Shown here: positions 1 through 10,670 of the stretch, piece by piece
How the letters are laid out: the number at the start of each line of letters is the position of its first letter
Position numbering within the stretch: the first letter of the stretch is position 1
From: Seminavis robusta
Taxonomy: Eukaryota; Bacillariophyta; Bacillariophyceae; Naviculales; Naviculaceae
Reading direction: 5' to 3'
DNA: 64,000 bases
NCBI GenBank assembly: GCA_903772945.1
Contig: CAICTM010000341.1
Span: forward strand, 1-64,000
Translations under genes and position numbers: made by a program
The notes under the pieces: model-generated
The model's input: only the letters and a program-made list of their open reading frames with translations
What the model was told of the DNA's origin: nothing
The model's database searches: none

Positions 1-32
1 GCAGAATCGCACATGCGTGCAAGGTCTACCAT

Positions 33-77
33 ACGCTAGTTACGCTAGTTACGTCAGTTACTCTAGTTACGCTAGTT
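33..77. repeat. 9-bp tandem repeat, five units
   Basis: Five head-to-tail copies of a 9-mer close to ACGCTAGTT; three are exact and two have small changes. It lies next to the foldback at 89-158. No function is evident. Confidence 0.85.
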
Positions 78-88
78 GAAGTGCCCCT

Positions 89-158
89 AATTTTGGTGCA
101 GTGCGGTGCGAGGACGGTGCAGGAGAACTGCACCGGCACCAAATTATGGCACCAAATT
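89..158. repeat. Foldback / nested inverted repeat
   Basis: An inner perfect stem pairs GGTGCAG (116-122) with CTGCACC (128-134) around a 5-base loop. An outer arm AATTTTGGTGC (89-99) can pair with GCACCAAATT, which is present twice (136-145 and 149-158). It could be the tip of a small foldback or MITE-like element, or a transcript hairpin. No target-site duplication could be fixed because the window starts close by. Confidence 0.6.
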
Positions 159-167
159 CAACTGACC

Positions 168-511
168 CGGTATTGTAGGAGCCGGGCATCACAGCATCAC
201 AGCCATGACCGACCAGAAAGCCATTTAATTCTCAATATTCGCTGCTTTCTTCAATGGTGAATTTAGTCAGCCAAGCCTTAACTCTCAAGTTCAAAGCGTT
301 CTTTTAAGGCGAATGGAGAGGCCATGTAAAACCCGTTCTGCCGGATTTTGTCTTGCAATCTTGCAACAGCGAAACCCCTTGTCGAACAGATCGATCTGCA
401 GCACCGATTCGATTCGATTCATATTATCTTCCCGTCTTCTCTGTCTTCTATAGCTAGACAACTAGCTAGTAGAGATAGCTTGTAGTCAGCATCAACCCTC
501 CTCGAGCCAAC
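168..511. other. Upstream region of LRR1
   Basis: Non-coding leader and promoter region of the first LRR gene. It holds a short GATTC run near 408-420, a CT-rich stretch (about 425-450) and two CTAGCTAG-type palindromes just before the start codon. No TATA box or other defined element can be assigned. Confidence 0.5.
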
Positions 512-3290
512 ATGTCTACTCCCAATGCTACTGGCAGTGCTGATTCTGGTAAGAGGTTGCTACCTTCTAGCACTGATCAGCACTGCCAAAATCAACAGCC
601 CCAAGATGTCGAGGATATTTCGGTAGTGGACCCACCCAGTGTGATCGATATCCCCAGATCGGAAGACATGAGTTGTGCTTCTTCCGTCACTACACACTTT
701 CAAGATGCTGAGCTATTTGTCCCTCGCATGTACCCATCAGCACAGAATCTACACGATACCCATGATGTACAGGATCCCACCTTTGAGCCAGTCACACAGC
801 AGCCAAGAGGACCGACAACGACACCGACACCGTCAGTTTTGCCACCACTTCACGAGGAATCATCCCAAGACCCTGCCGATACATGTAGCAAGAGTACTGG
901 TATAATTGCAAGCAGCCAAAAAATCAATGAAAATCGAATCCTCCAGGAACAAGAGAAAGTTACCATACAAGATCTCTCCCCTCAGACTCCATCCATGGCA
1001 AGCCTGGAATCACGAATCAACCAGAAGACCCAGGTCTACTCAGTTCAACAGATTTCCTTTCAAAGCAATGGAGATACGAACATTGGAATCGGTCCTGTCA
1101 TCCAGAAGGATCAAACGTTAGATGAGGTGGCCAGAAAGGTTGCTGATCAGAAAGCTCCCTTTGCCCCTGCTGACCGGCAAAATCTCCATTCGACTCTCCA
1201 GAACGGACTGAGCAACCCAGCCATTTCAGAAATGGTTGCAACCACAAGTGATGATGGCACCTCCTCACCAGTACCAAATTCGATCCAGGAAATGTCAAAG
1301 CCTCAGGAAATGTCAAAGCCTGAGGAAATGCCATCCGTCCCAGCTCCTAGTAGAACTGTGGTGCTCGAGAGTATACCAGGAGCACATGCTGTTGGAACAT
1401 CCCAACCCAGCCAGCAAACAAGTCAGCCAAGCCATAGTGGTACTATGAACACTTATGCTGATGATGACGAGGAAGCAGCAGCCGATATCCAATCACATCC
1501 ACCCGAGTCATTGGCAGAGGCAAGACCTGTTGCTGAGGATGACTTGCCAGTTGCTACTGCGGATAATGGGAACCAAAACAGTCGGAAGAGAATCAATTTG
1601 TGGTTTCATCTCTTGGGAAGCATATGCGTCCTTTTGGTTGTTGCGGGTATTCTTATCGGGGCTGTCTGTGGCACTGGGCACTGCAGTCGGAAGGTCTATG
1701 TGGATGCAAGCAGTACCATAGCACCCACCACAGCAAGAGATGCTGTCGAAGCACCTGAAATTGAAACTGCCTTGAAAATGGTTTTCGGCAGGGACTATTT
1801 CAAACACGTGGAAGAAACTGAAGATAGTTTTGATGTTGACCTCTCTGAATTCTTGCTGGGAACTAGACTGAAGGCATTTGACTGGATTGTCAATCAGGAT
1901 CCAATGCAGTTGGAGTATGATTCTCCCAACTTGGTGCAGCGGTTTCTGCTGGTGCTTTTCTACTATCAGACCACAAGGCACAAGCCGTGGAAACAGTGCA
2001 ACCCAGTAGCAATTCCCCAAAGGAGTGCAACAACCAATTTTTGCTACATGCCACACATTAACACTGGCAAAGCAACATTAAATATATGGGGTGATCAGTG
2101 GCTCTCTTCCAGTCATGAATGCCAGTGGGCTGGAATTAGCTGTGGTGAAACTGTGCAATCAAAGGAGAGGACAGTGGCTGAGCTACGTCTTTGTAAGTCG
2201 TGAGATCAAGGTTGGCATGCATGTGATTATATTTGTTTCTGACACTGCAGTCCTGTTGATGCTTCAGATTGGAATGGTCTAAATGGCCCTCTTCCCTGGG
2301 AGATCACAAGATTACCGCTGCTGAGAACTCTACGGCTATACAACAGCATGCTCACTGGAACACTGCCCCCAAGACTCTTTTCCAAAAAGGCAGGTGTTGC
2401 CCTGGAAACTCTTAATTTGGCCTCGAATCAGTTTTCTGGCATCTTTCCAGCGGCATGGGTTGCAAATCTTCTTGAAGGAAATGGAATCCTTACCTCTCTA
2501 TATCTGCATGGAAACTCACTGACCGGGGAAATTCCATCAGAGTTGGGTCTACTCTCTTTGAAAGTCCTCTCACTAGCAACCAACACTCTGACAGGTACGA
2601 TGCCACTAGCACTATTCGACCGAACTTCCCTTACATCACTTCAATTGGGAAAAAATGACGTAAGTTACTGCTCATCGTGCTGTTATCAGACACTCAAACC
2701 CATGCATGGCAAAGCTTACCGTATTCTTGGTCTTTTCTGCTGATTTAAAGCTCACTGGGACACTGCCAAGCGAAGTTGGACTGCTCACTGATTTGAAATA
2801 CCTGAACTTGAATTACACACAGATTTCTGGTTCCTTGCCCTCAGAGATTGGCCTGTCAAACCAGCTTGTTGATCTCATTCTCTCCAACACCAACATGCAA
2901 GGGACAATCCCTGAAGAACTCTTCACAGGAGGACTTACAGATCTTTGGTATTTGTGCATGGATGGGTGCAACTTTGCTGGGACCATCAGCCCGTCACTTG
3001 GCCTTTTGACAAACCTTGAAAGGCTGCAAGTCTCGAACAACCACTTCCATGGCACTATTCCCAATGAGATTGAGGAACTGACACTACTAAAGGAATTGCT
3101 GGTGAATGGGAATGATTTATCTGGCACAGTTCCAGTCTCTTTTTGCCAGACTCGTTATGCTGGGGAAAGAGCTTCCAAAGTTGTGGCTGACTGTCTGCCC
3201 AATCCAGAAACCGGAGTTCCTGCCATCCAGTGTGCTTCTGGTTGCTGCACCAGTTGTTGCGACAACACTGGAGTTTGCCTTTTCACTTGA
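512..3290 (+). CDS. LRR1: single-pass membrane protein with extracellular LRRs (3 exons)
   Basis: Spliced model join(512..2192, 2268..2659, 2751..3290), 870 residues. Intron 1 is GTAAGT..TTCAG at phase 1, intron 2 is GTAAGT..AAAG at phase 0; both joins restore the LRR reading. Residues 1 to about 360 are low-complexity, rich in Ser, Pro and acids, and look cytosolic. Basic residues RKR precede a hydrophobic segment at about 367-390 (GSICVLLVVAGILIGAVCGT), which predicts a type II topology with the C-terminus outside. Next comes a conserved pre-LRR region (FDWIVNQDP, LVQRFLLVLFYYQTT, WLSSSHECQWAGISC), then about ten plant-type repeats (NxLTGTLPxE), then a Cys-rich tail (CASGCCTSCC). There is no kinase domain. 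Such proteins are common in diatoms; role inferred as cell-surface recognition or adhesion. The start follows the paralogue LRR2 (MSTxxAxGS). Confidence 0.88.
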
Positions 3291-3544
3291 TTACTCTCAA
3301 GATCAAAGGTCATCAAATTCATTTTCTTGTTTAGATCTGTAGCATGTATGTGCTGCGTTCTATCCACATATCAAGTGTGAGGCACAGGTTTTGTATGGGC
3401 ATGCAGGCTATGGTACCATAAAGTTTTAGAATTTCGAGCGCCATGGAGAAAGGTTGCCTCATGGTTGCATTGCTGTCTCTGTGATGTCTTCATATGGGCC
3501 CTGTGCTGGTGCTCAGACAACTAATCAAGCCATGCGGTTACATG
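3291..3544. other. 3' flank of LRR1
   Basis: Similar to the 3' flanks of LRR2 and LRR5 and to the isolated relic at 9454-9700, with shared blocks such as CTCTCAAGAT and CTTGTTTAGATCTGTAGC. It is probably the 3' UTR carried along with each duplication. Confidence 0.6.
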
Positions 3545-3690
3545 AGGTTGATTCGATAGAAGATCCACCCAGTTTGATCCCAGTCTCAGTCTAAAGAGAC
3601 CAGTTGATACGAGCTGTGCTTCGCCTGTTGCTTCACTGCACTTTTACGATGAAAAGCTATTAGTCCCGCATCTCCCGAATATTGTCATTG
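3545..3690 (+). pseudogene. Relic of an LRR-family exon 1 (N-terminal part)
   Basis: Translation gives EDPPSLI in one frame, then DTSCASPVASLHFYDEKLLVPHLPN in shifted frame, matching the conserved cytosolic block PPSLINVPKPEDMSCASS...LFVPHMYPS of the intact genes. The closest DNA match is the block GATCCACCCAGTTTGATC of LRR5. Only about 145 bases survive, with at least one frameshift and no start or downstream exons. It is a dead, truncated copy. Confidence 0.75.
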
Positions 3691-4972
3691 ATATTTTCAT
3701 TGTGTGTTGATCGTAGCCGTCCTTTCATCCTTCCACCAATGTTGCACGAGAACCAACGTTCGTTCAGAGCAGTAGTTCCGGCGTCCCTCCAGCCGGCGCA
3801 AGCTAAGTTGGTCGACACCATCAAAGAAACTCGCCCCTTCCAACAAGCGTGGAGTGACGAGATACCAGTTTCGTGGAGCAGCGGCGCTTGCTAGCATTTG
3901 TGCCGTTGTTCTTTGTTGGTACGATTCTATTCCCTCGTGTCGCATTATCCTTCAAGCCGATAAGAGCAGCTGGCGCAGTACAGTAACAAGATGCCACCAT
4001 AGCGTCTTCGTTCTTCCAGCCACGTGCCAAGCGCCCGTTGCAAGAAAACTCGTTGGTTCGTTGGTTCGTTCTGTTCCGATCCGTTCTTTACATCCTGCCA
4101 CCGCAATTGAGCCGACGAATGATGAATCTCAGTCCACACCATGAGCAGCGACACACCGACACCACGCGCAGCCATGGCACCGTACCGTCGTCGTCGTCAT
4201 GCCACGCTCAAAGAATCTCGCTGCCCAATTCAGACATTCAGAGCTCTCTAGTTCTACCATTGCTTTGAGACCATCAGATATATGCTTACAGCACCACCAT
4301 TGTGGCATGTTAGATTTCAATAGCACGTAGTGGAAGGGACGAGCGGGAGTCTTCGATTTTTTTTTGCAAAGGTTTGCCCTCGCGTGCAATTGCATAAAAA
4401 TATAATTTAATAAAATAAATGACTGGACAACTGAGTTTTGTAGTTGGGGGGCTAAGCTAGGCAGAATCATGTATCCATTAAAAGTTGGGTGTTTGGGGTT
4501 TGGGATGTAAAAGTCGATGATGGTCAATGACCGGACTGGTCATATTATCGGCTGTTGCACAATAATTATACTATTAATAGGTCACCCCCTTTCGGAAGCA
4601 ACAGCTGAAGCAATAAAGCATCTTGAGGATCCGGGGTAAAAGTGTTTCGCAATGTCTGGCAATGAAGAACAGCTGGATTTAAATAATGGCCAGACCGACA
4701 AGACTTACTGACTTATAAGCTTATAAGTAGTCTACCTCCCGCTCCATCCTGGACCCAAGTGGCAGCACATAGACTCTAGCTAGTAGACAGCATGCAGCGG
4801 AAGGAGAAACTCGGCGAAAACAACAGCGGAAGGGGGGTAGAGTGTTACTTTACTAATATGGAAGTGATCTCCAGGTCTTCATCAACATTGTGATATCAGT
4901 CAGCCATCGATTGAAACTCTTATCCATCAAAGTCTGGCCTGGCCTGGCCTGGCTTCCACTGTTTTGATCAGG
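3691..4972. other. Intergenic stretch before LRR2
   Basis: About 1.3 kb with only weak overlapping ORFs on both strands and no recognisable protein. An AT-rich part lies at about 4390-4430. Just before LRR2, a GGCCT run (about 4936-4952) is followed by TGGCTTCCACT, which is also found just before the LRR5 start; TCTTCATCAA at about 4876 recurs ahead of LRR3. These are remnants of a duplicated promoter and leader. Confidence 0.55.
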
Positions 4973-7725
4973 ATGTCAACTACTGCTGCTGCTGGCAGCG
5001 GCGATGGTCTCGTTAGAGTGCTACCAGAACCTTCCAGCACTGATCAGCAATACCCACAGCCACGGCAAGATGTGGATATTGAGTCGGTAGCGGAACCACC
5101 CAGTGTGATCAATATCCCGAGACCGGAAGACGTGAGCTGTGCTTCGTCTGTCACGACTCATTTCCAAGATGCTGAGCTATTTGTCCCACACATGTACCCA
5201 TCAGTACAGAGTCTACATAATACCCATGATGTACAGGATCCTACGTTTCAGCCAATCGAACAGCAAACAAGAGGACCAACAACCACAACGACGACGCCGT
5301 CAGTTTTGCCGCCACTTCTGGAGGCATTTTCCCAAGCTCCTGCTGATAGCAAGAGTATCACTGCCAGCCACCAACAAATCGATGAAAATCGAATCCTCAA
5401 GGAAAAAGAGAAAGTTACCATACAAGATCTCACCCCAGAGACTCCATCCATGGCTACCTTGGAATCGAGAATCAACCAGAAGACCCAAGTCTACTCGGTT
5501 CGGCAGATTTCCTTTGAAAATGAGGGAGATACCGGCGTTGGCAATGGTCCTGTGATCCAGAAAGAGGAAAAAGATGATGAGGTGGCCAGAAAGATTGCTG
5601 ATCAGTCTGCTCCATTTGCCCCTACTGACATCCAAAAGCTCCAATTGACTCTCCAGAACCCACAGAGCAACCCAGCCATTTCAGAAATAGTTGCAACTGC
5701 AAGTGATGATGACACCACCTCACCATTGCCAAATTGGATTCAGGAAATGTCAAAGCCTGAGGAAATGCCATCCGTCCCAGCTCTTAGGAGAGCTGTGGAC
5801 CTCCAGAGTATACCAGGAGCACATGCTGTCCGAACATCCCAAACCAGCCAGCAAACAAGTCAGCCAAGCCATAGTGGCACTATGAACTCTTATGCTAATG
5901 ATGACGAGGAAGCAGCAGCCGATATCCAATCACATCCACCCGAGTCATTGGCAGAGGCAAGACCTGTTGCTGATATTGAAGATGACTTGCCCGTTGCTAC
6001 TGCTGATAATGGGAACCAAAACAGTAAGAAGAGAATCCATTTGCGGTTTCATCTCTTGGGAAGCATATGCGTCCTTTTGGTTGTTGTTGGTATTCTTGTG
6101 GGGGCTGTCTGTGGCACCGGACACTGCAGTCAGAAGGTCTATGTGGATGGCAGCAGTACCATAGCACCCACGACAACAAGAGATGCCGTGGCAGCACCGG
6201 AAATTGAAACTGCCTTGAAAATAGTTTTGGGCAGGGACTATTTCAAACGCGTGGAAGAAGCTGAAGATAGTTTGGATGTTGACCTCTCTGAATTCTTGTT
6301 GGAAACCAGGTTGAAGGCATTCGACTGGATTGTCAATCAGGATCCAATGCAGTTGAAGTACGATTCTCCCAATTTGGTGCAACGGTTTCTGCTGGTGCTC
6401 TTCTACTACCAAACCACCAGGTACAAACCGTGGAAAGAATGCAACCCAGTAGCATCTCCCCAAGGGAGTGCAACAACCAATTTCTGCTACCAACCACATC
6501 TTACCACTGGTGAAGCAACAGTGCAAATATGGGGTGATCAGTGGCTCTCTGCCAGTCATGAATGCAAGTGGGCTGGAATTAGCTGTGATGAAACTGTGCA
6601 ATCAAAGGAGAGGACAGTGGTTGAGCTACGCCTGCGTAAGTCTTGAGAGTGTTGGCATTCATTTGATTATATTTCTTTCTGACACTGCAGACCTGTGGAC
6701 GGTTCAGATTGGAATGATCTTAATGGCCTTCTTCCCTGGGAGATCACAAGATTGCCACTGCTAAGATTTCTACGGCTCAACAACAACATGCTGACTGGAG
6801 CACTGCCAACAGGACTCTTTTCCAAAAAGGCAGGTGTTGCCCTGGAATCTCTTGCTTTGTACTCAAATCAATTTTCTGGCACTATTCCTGCAGAATGGTT
6901 TGCAAACCTGCTTGAAGGAAATGGAGTACTTGCCTATCTAGACCTGTATGGAAACACCTTGACTGGGAAAATTCCATCTGAGTTGGGTCTGCTCTCTTTG
7001 AAAAACCTCATACTCACAAGCAACACTCTGACAGGCTCTCTCCCACAAGAAATATTCAACCAAGGTTCTCTACAAGGGCTCTATTTGGGGGAAAATGATG
7101 TAAGTTACTGCTGGTCGTGCTGTTTTCAGACACTCACACCCATGCATGGCCAAAGCTTACCTTCTTGTTGGTCCTCTCTACTGATTTCAAGCTCACTGGG
7201 ACATTGCCAAGCGAAGTTGGATTGCTCACCAATTTGAACTACCTGTACTTAACTACCACACAGATTTCTGGTACCTTGCCCTCTGAAATAGGTCTGGCAA
7301 CTGTTCTGCGAGATATTCATGTTTCCTACACCAACCTGCAAGGGACGGTCCCTAAAGAATTGTTTGGACTCACAGAACTCAGGGCCTTTGTGGTCATCAA
7401 TTGCAACTTCAAAGGGGCCATCAGTTCATCAGTTGGCCAATTGACGAGGCTCGTATGGCTGCACCTGGCAAACAACAACTTCCATGGCACTATTCCCAAT
7501 GAGATTGAGACATTGACGCAAATAAAGGAACTTCTGGTGAATGGGAATGATTTATCTGGCACAGTTCCAGTCTCTTTCTGCCAGAATCTTTATGCTGGGG
7601 AAATAGCTTCCAAGGTTGTGGCTGACTGTTTGCCCAATCCAGAAACCGGAGTTCCTGCTATCCAGTGTCCTTCTGGGTGCTGCACCAGTTGTTGCGACAA
7701 GACAGGAGTTTGCCTTGCCACTTGA
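4973..7725 (+). CDS. LRR2: single-pass membrane protein with extracellular LRRs (3 exons)
   Basis: Model join(4973..6635, 6708..7099, 7192..7725), 862 residues, with the same intron phases and exon 2 length (392) as LRR1. The ATG at 4973 (MSTTAAAGSG) is preferred to an upstream in-frame TTG. Cytosolic low-complexity region to about residue 350 with the conserved blocks SVTTHFQDAELFVPHMYPS, SLESRINQKTQVYSV and ARPVADIEDDLPVATAD; transmembrane segment about 358-382; pre-LRR domain with the Cys pair of HECKWAGISC; about ten LRRs; Cys-rich tail CPSGCCTSCCDKTGVC. It is intact in every exon. A stretch around 5225-5380 is almost identical to the LRR4 pseudogene. Likely a surface receptor-like or adhesion protein; ligand and partner unknown. 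Confidence 0.88.
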
Positions 7726-8409
7726 TTGCTCTCAAGATTATTAGGGTCTTTTTAATTCTTGTTCTTTTGTTTAGATATGCACAGCCCAACACCTTGTTCT
7801 ATTCTTAACCTGGCTGCTTGAGATCTGATATCAAGTGTGTTGTACAGATGCCGCATTGGTACCATAGGGTAGAGCCACGGTGGAGGCTTGGAGTGGTAAC
7901 GTTGCAGAATTTTGAGCAACTGGAATTTTTAAACTAGCTAATAGGAATCATCATTCCACTTACCCCAACATGTGTTACCGTAGATGGGCTGTTGTCAGGA
8001 GTTCAATGCGATGCATCTTCCAAAAGTTCCAGATTCTCAATCTTTCCTGTAAAAGAGTCTTCAGTGTAATCCTGTACCGGAGGGTGTTAAAGCAGTTATA
8101 TGCATTCCATATTCAAGAGCCACACTAAAATACTCCTCTTGCATCACTCGATCACCACGCATTCGACGGGGAGTGTAGGAATATAAATTTTACTTGCACC
8201 ATCATGCAGAGGGAGCTGTTTTTCGAGAGGTCAGAATTTCTGCCTCATCATTGCGTGGCTGTCCGTGCATATGATGCTGCTTTCCTGGCACATCACATGG
8301 CCATGGCAATCGAGGCCAGGAACAACAGCAAATCTATGCAAAAAACCGGGCCGGGTGATTGGTGTCCGTCGTTGTGTAAAGTATTACATCGGATGTTGCA
8401 ATCATAGAT
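7726..8409. other. 3' flank of LRR2 and intergenic DNA
   Basis: The first 200 bases resemble the 3' flanks of the other LRR genes (CTCTCAAGATTA, then a GGTACCATAGGGTAGAGCC block that recurs in part near 9640). A block near 8238 (CTGCCTCATCATTGCGT) recurs downstream of LRR5 near 60517. The rest shows no gene. Confidence 0.5.
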
Positions 8410-8658
8410 ATGCACCCAGCAATCAATTTGCTGGTTGGCCAACGGCCAGAAGTGCAGGAAGTGCTAAAGGATATCAGTTGCTCATTTGCCAACGAAGTCA
8501 TCATGCCTGAAGCAGGAAGCACAATGCCCTTGACGGATCAGATTGACAGAATCGAATCGCCCATTCAGGAGTATTACCGTACGAGCCCACGGAAGACCAG
8601 ATCAAAGAATACAGCTGTAGCTTTAGCGCCAGCGTCGAAAGAAGCCGCAGACTGGTAG
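8410..8658 (+). CDS. Uncharacterised small ORF (82 residues)
   Basis: ATG-started ORF, MHPAINLLVGQRPEVQEVLK..., mixed charged composition, no signal peptide or membrane segment, no motif I recognise. It sits alone between LRR2 and LRR3 debris. It may be a chance ORF; only its length and ordinary composition support it. Confidence 0.2.
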   Translation: MHPAINLLVGQRPEVQEVLKDISCSFANEVIMPEAGSTMPLTDQIDRIESPIQEYYRTSPRKTRSKNTAVALAPASKEAADW

Positions 8659-9453
8659 ATTTATGCATCATGAGATATTCGAAGACGAAGATTCACCAGT
8701 CTTCTCGTGAGATGGTAATTTCAAATGCTGACGATACGGCAGACTGTCACTCTCCTCTGTGCGTGCGAGTTTTCGTGTAGCCTCCAGTTGGCTGTTGAGT
8801 TGCCTTTTCGCCTTTTCAACATGTCGATGTCGACTCGACTCGGACACTTGGAAGCATCTACTGCATGGAGGCAGAAAGAAGTGAGTTGGAGATCTGTCTG
8901 GCAATCTTTGGCTGGGTAGAACAAGGAGAGTGGATATCTCTGCTACTATCACGGTCGCATTATTATAAGGTGGTACGGTAGAGGCTTCATGGTCGTTTGC
9001 TCCGTGATCCGTGGAAGAGGATGTGTCATGTGTAGAATCGAATCATCACCTCGCTATACACCTGCTACCAGGTACCTGGCTAAGCAACCACGAGGAGCCT
9101 GCCATGCTGGAGCCTTCTTCAAAGGGGTGCTAGTATGTAAACATGAGTAGTAGACTAGTACGTACATCATCTTGATCAGAGCAAAGACAACACTCAGAGT
9201 AGAGTGAAGAGCTATGTGAAGGCAAGGTTCGAAAATCGACACCCTGAGTACTCCCTGAGTGCAAAGAGGAGCAGGGTAGAGCAGATGGCGCTGGTGCCAT
9301 GGGGGAATTATGGAGCAGATCCATCCGAATGATGTCAGTGGAGCCTCACTTAATCATTAGGTCTCCTTAAGACTGCCCCTAGAAACGTCAATTTAAGTAA
9401 GTTGGACCTTGAAGTCTGATTGCAGCACTTTGCAAACATGTACTAAGAGTAGG
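8659..9453. other. Intergenic DNA
   Basis: No coding signal on either strand beyond short overlapping ORFs. TACATGTA- and CTAGTA-type palindromic words occur. Confidence 0.5.
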
Positions 9454-9700
9454 TGGTTGTTCCGACGAGACAGGAGTTTGCCTAGCTAGCCGCATGATTA
9501 TAATGCTCTCAAGATTAAAAGGGTGGTCTTAATTCTTGTTTAGATCTGTAGCAGCTCGATATCATGTTCTATCAACATCCTGTTCTATCAACCTGCCTGC
9601 TTGACATCAAGAGTGTGGCACGGGTGTGGTACCGGTATCTGTATGGTAGAGCCACGAGGCTGGAACCTTTGTAGAATGACGAGTGCCAGGATTGTTGCCC
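9454..9700 (+). pseudogene. Relic of an LRR-family 3' end (Cys tail plus 3' UTR)
   Basis: Begins with GACGAGACAGGAGTTTGCCT, the DNA for the tail DETGVCL found in LRR3 and LRR5, and continues with the family 3' UTR blocks CTCTCAAGATTAAA, TTAATTCTTGTTTAGATCTG, GACATCAAGAGTGTGGCAC and GTAGAGCCACGAGG. No LRR exon is left upstream. It is an end-only fragment of a further copy between LRR2 and LRR3. Confidence 0.75.
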
Positions 9701-10670
9701 CATCTTACCCGTAGCCTAGGTGAATTGCAGCTACCGTACCGTAGCAGAAAAACATCGCAGGGTTGGCGGTGCAGTGGTCGAAAGTCTTTGCGTTGAAACC
9801 GATCGGTATATCGGATTTTGCGGGCTTACCCAGTAATAGATTTTGCTGGATATCGTAACCAGCCAGTTCTGAAGTACGCTGAAAGGTATCCGTGTGATAG
9901 TTTGGCTATCTGCAGGGAAGCTTCTACATCGGTTGATGATGATGCAAGGAACGCCCTCTATTCGGCACAATTTCTCCTCGCCCTTGACGAGTGTTGACCG
10001 TTGACCCATGACAATGGATGTGTGCAGGACCGTCAGGACAAATGATGAATCGAATCGAATCGAATCGAATCGATCGAGGCTTGGCAGTACTAGTACTGTA
10101 CTATGATATACCGGTAGCTAATAGCAGCTGGCAGTGGTTCTTTCTTGTTCTGTCCCCCAAAAATCAAAGTGAAACACCGAAACAATGTTAATTCTTGGAG
10201 GCTCCCCTGGTAGCTGTATGGGATATTGTATCCGTGCACGAAGGACATTTATTTTAATAAAAACCAGTACTCTAAAAGCATTTTCAGTTAAGTCTCTAAT
10301 TGCAAGAATGCTGTTTTGGGATTGAGGGCAGTATTGGTCGCAATTTCAATTAAAGAAAGCTCCCCGAAGTCTCGAAGAGGAGAATGTCAGTGACCATATT
10401 TGGGTCATTATTCCTTCAAGTTGCGAGTGGGCAATAAGCTTTTAAGATGCGTCAGCCTTCTTCGTACCTCCAAGGAGTTATTCTTGCTTTCCCTTCTAGT
10501 TTTTACTGCCAGCAAGAAGAGCCGATCGAAAAAGGATGACTCAGCGACGAAACAGCAAACCTAGCTAGTCTACTTTCACTTTCACTTTTTCTCTTCCAAG
10601 TCTTCATCAATTGCTACCAGTACTGGTATCAGTCGTCCAGAGTCGTCCAGAGTTGATCATCGGTGGGATA
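9701..10670. other. Intergenic DNA with an AATCG microsatellite
   Basis: Five AATCG units lie at 10048-10072. Otherwise non-coding. Near 10590 is CAAGTCTTCATCAA, a word shared with the LRR2 leader. Confidence 0.6.
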
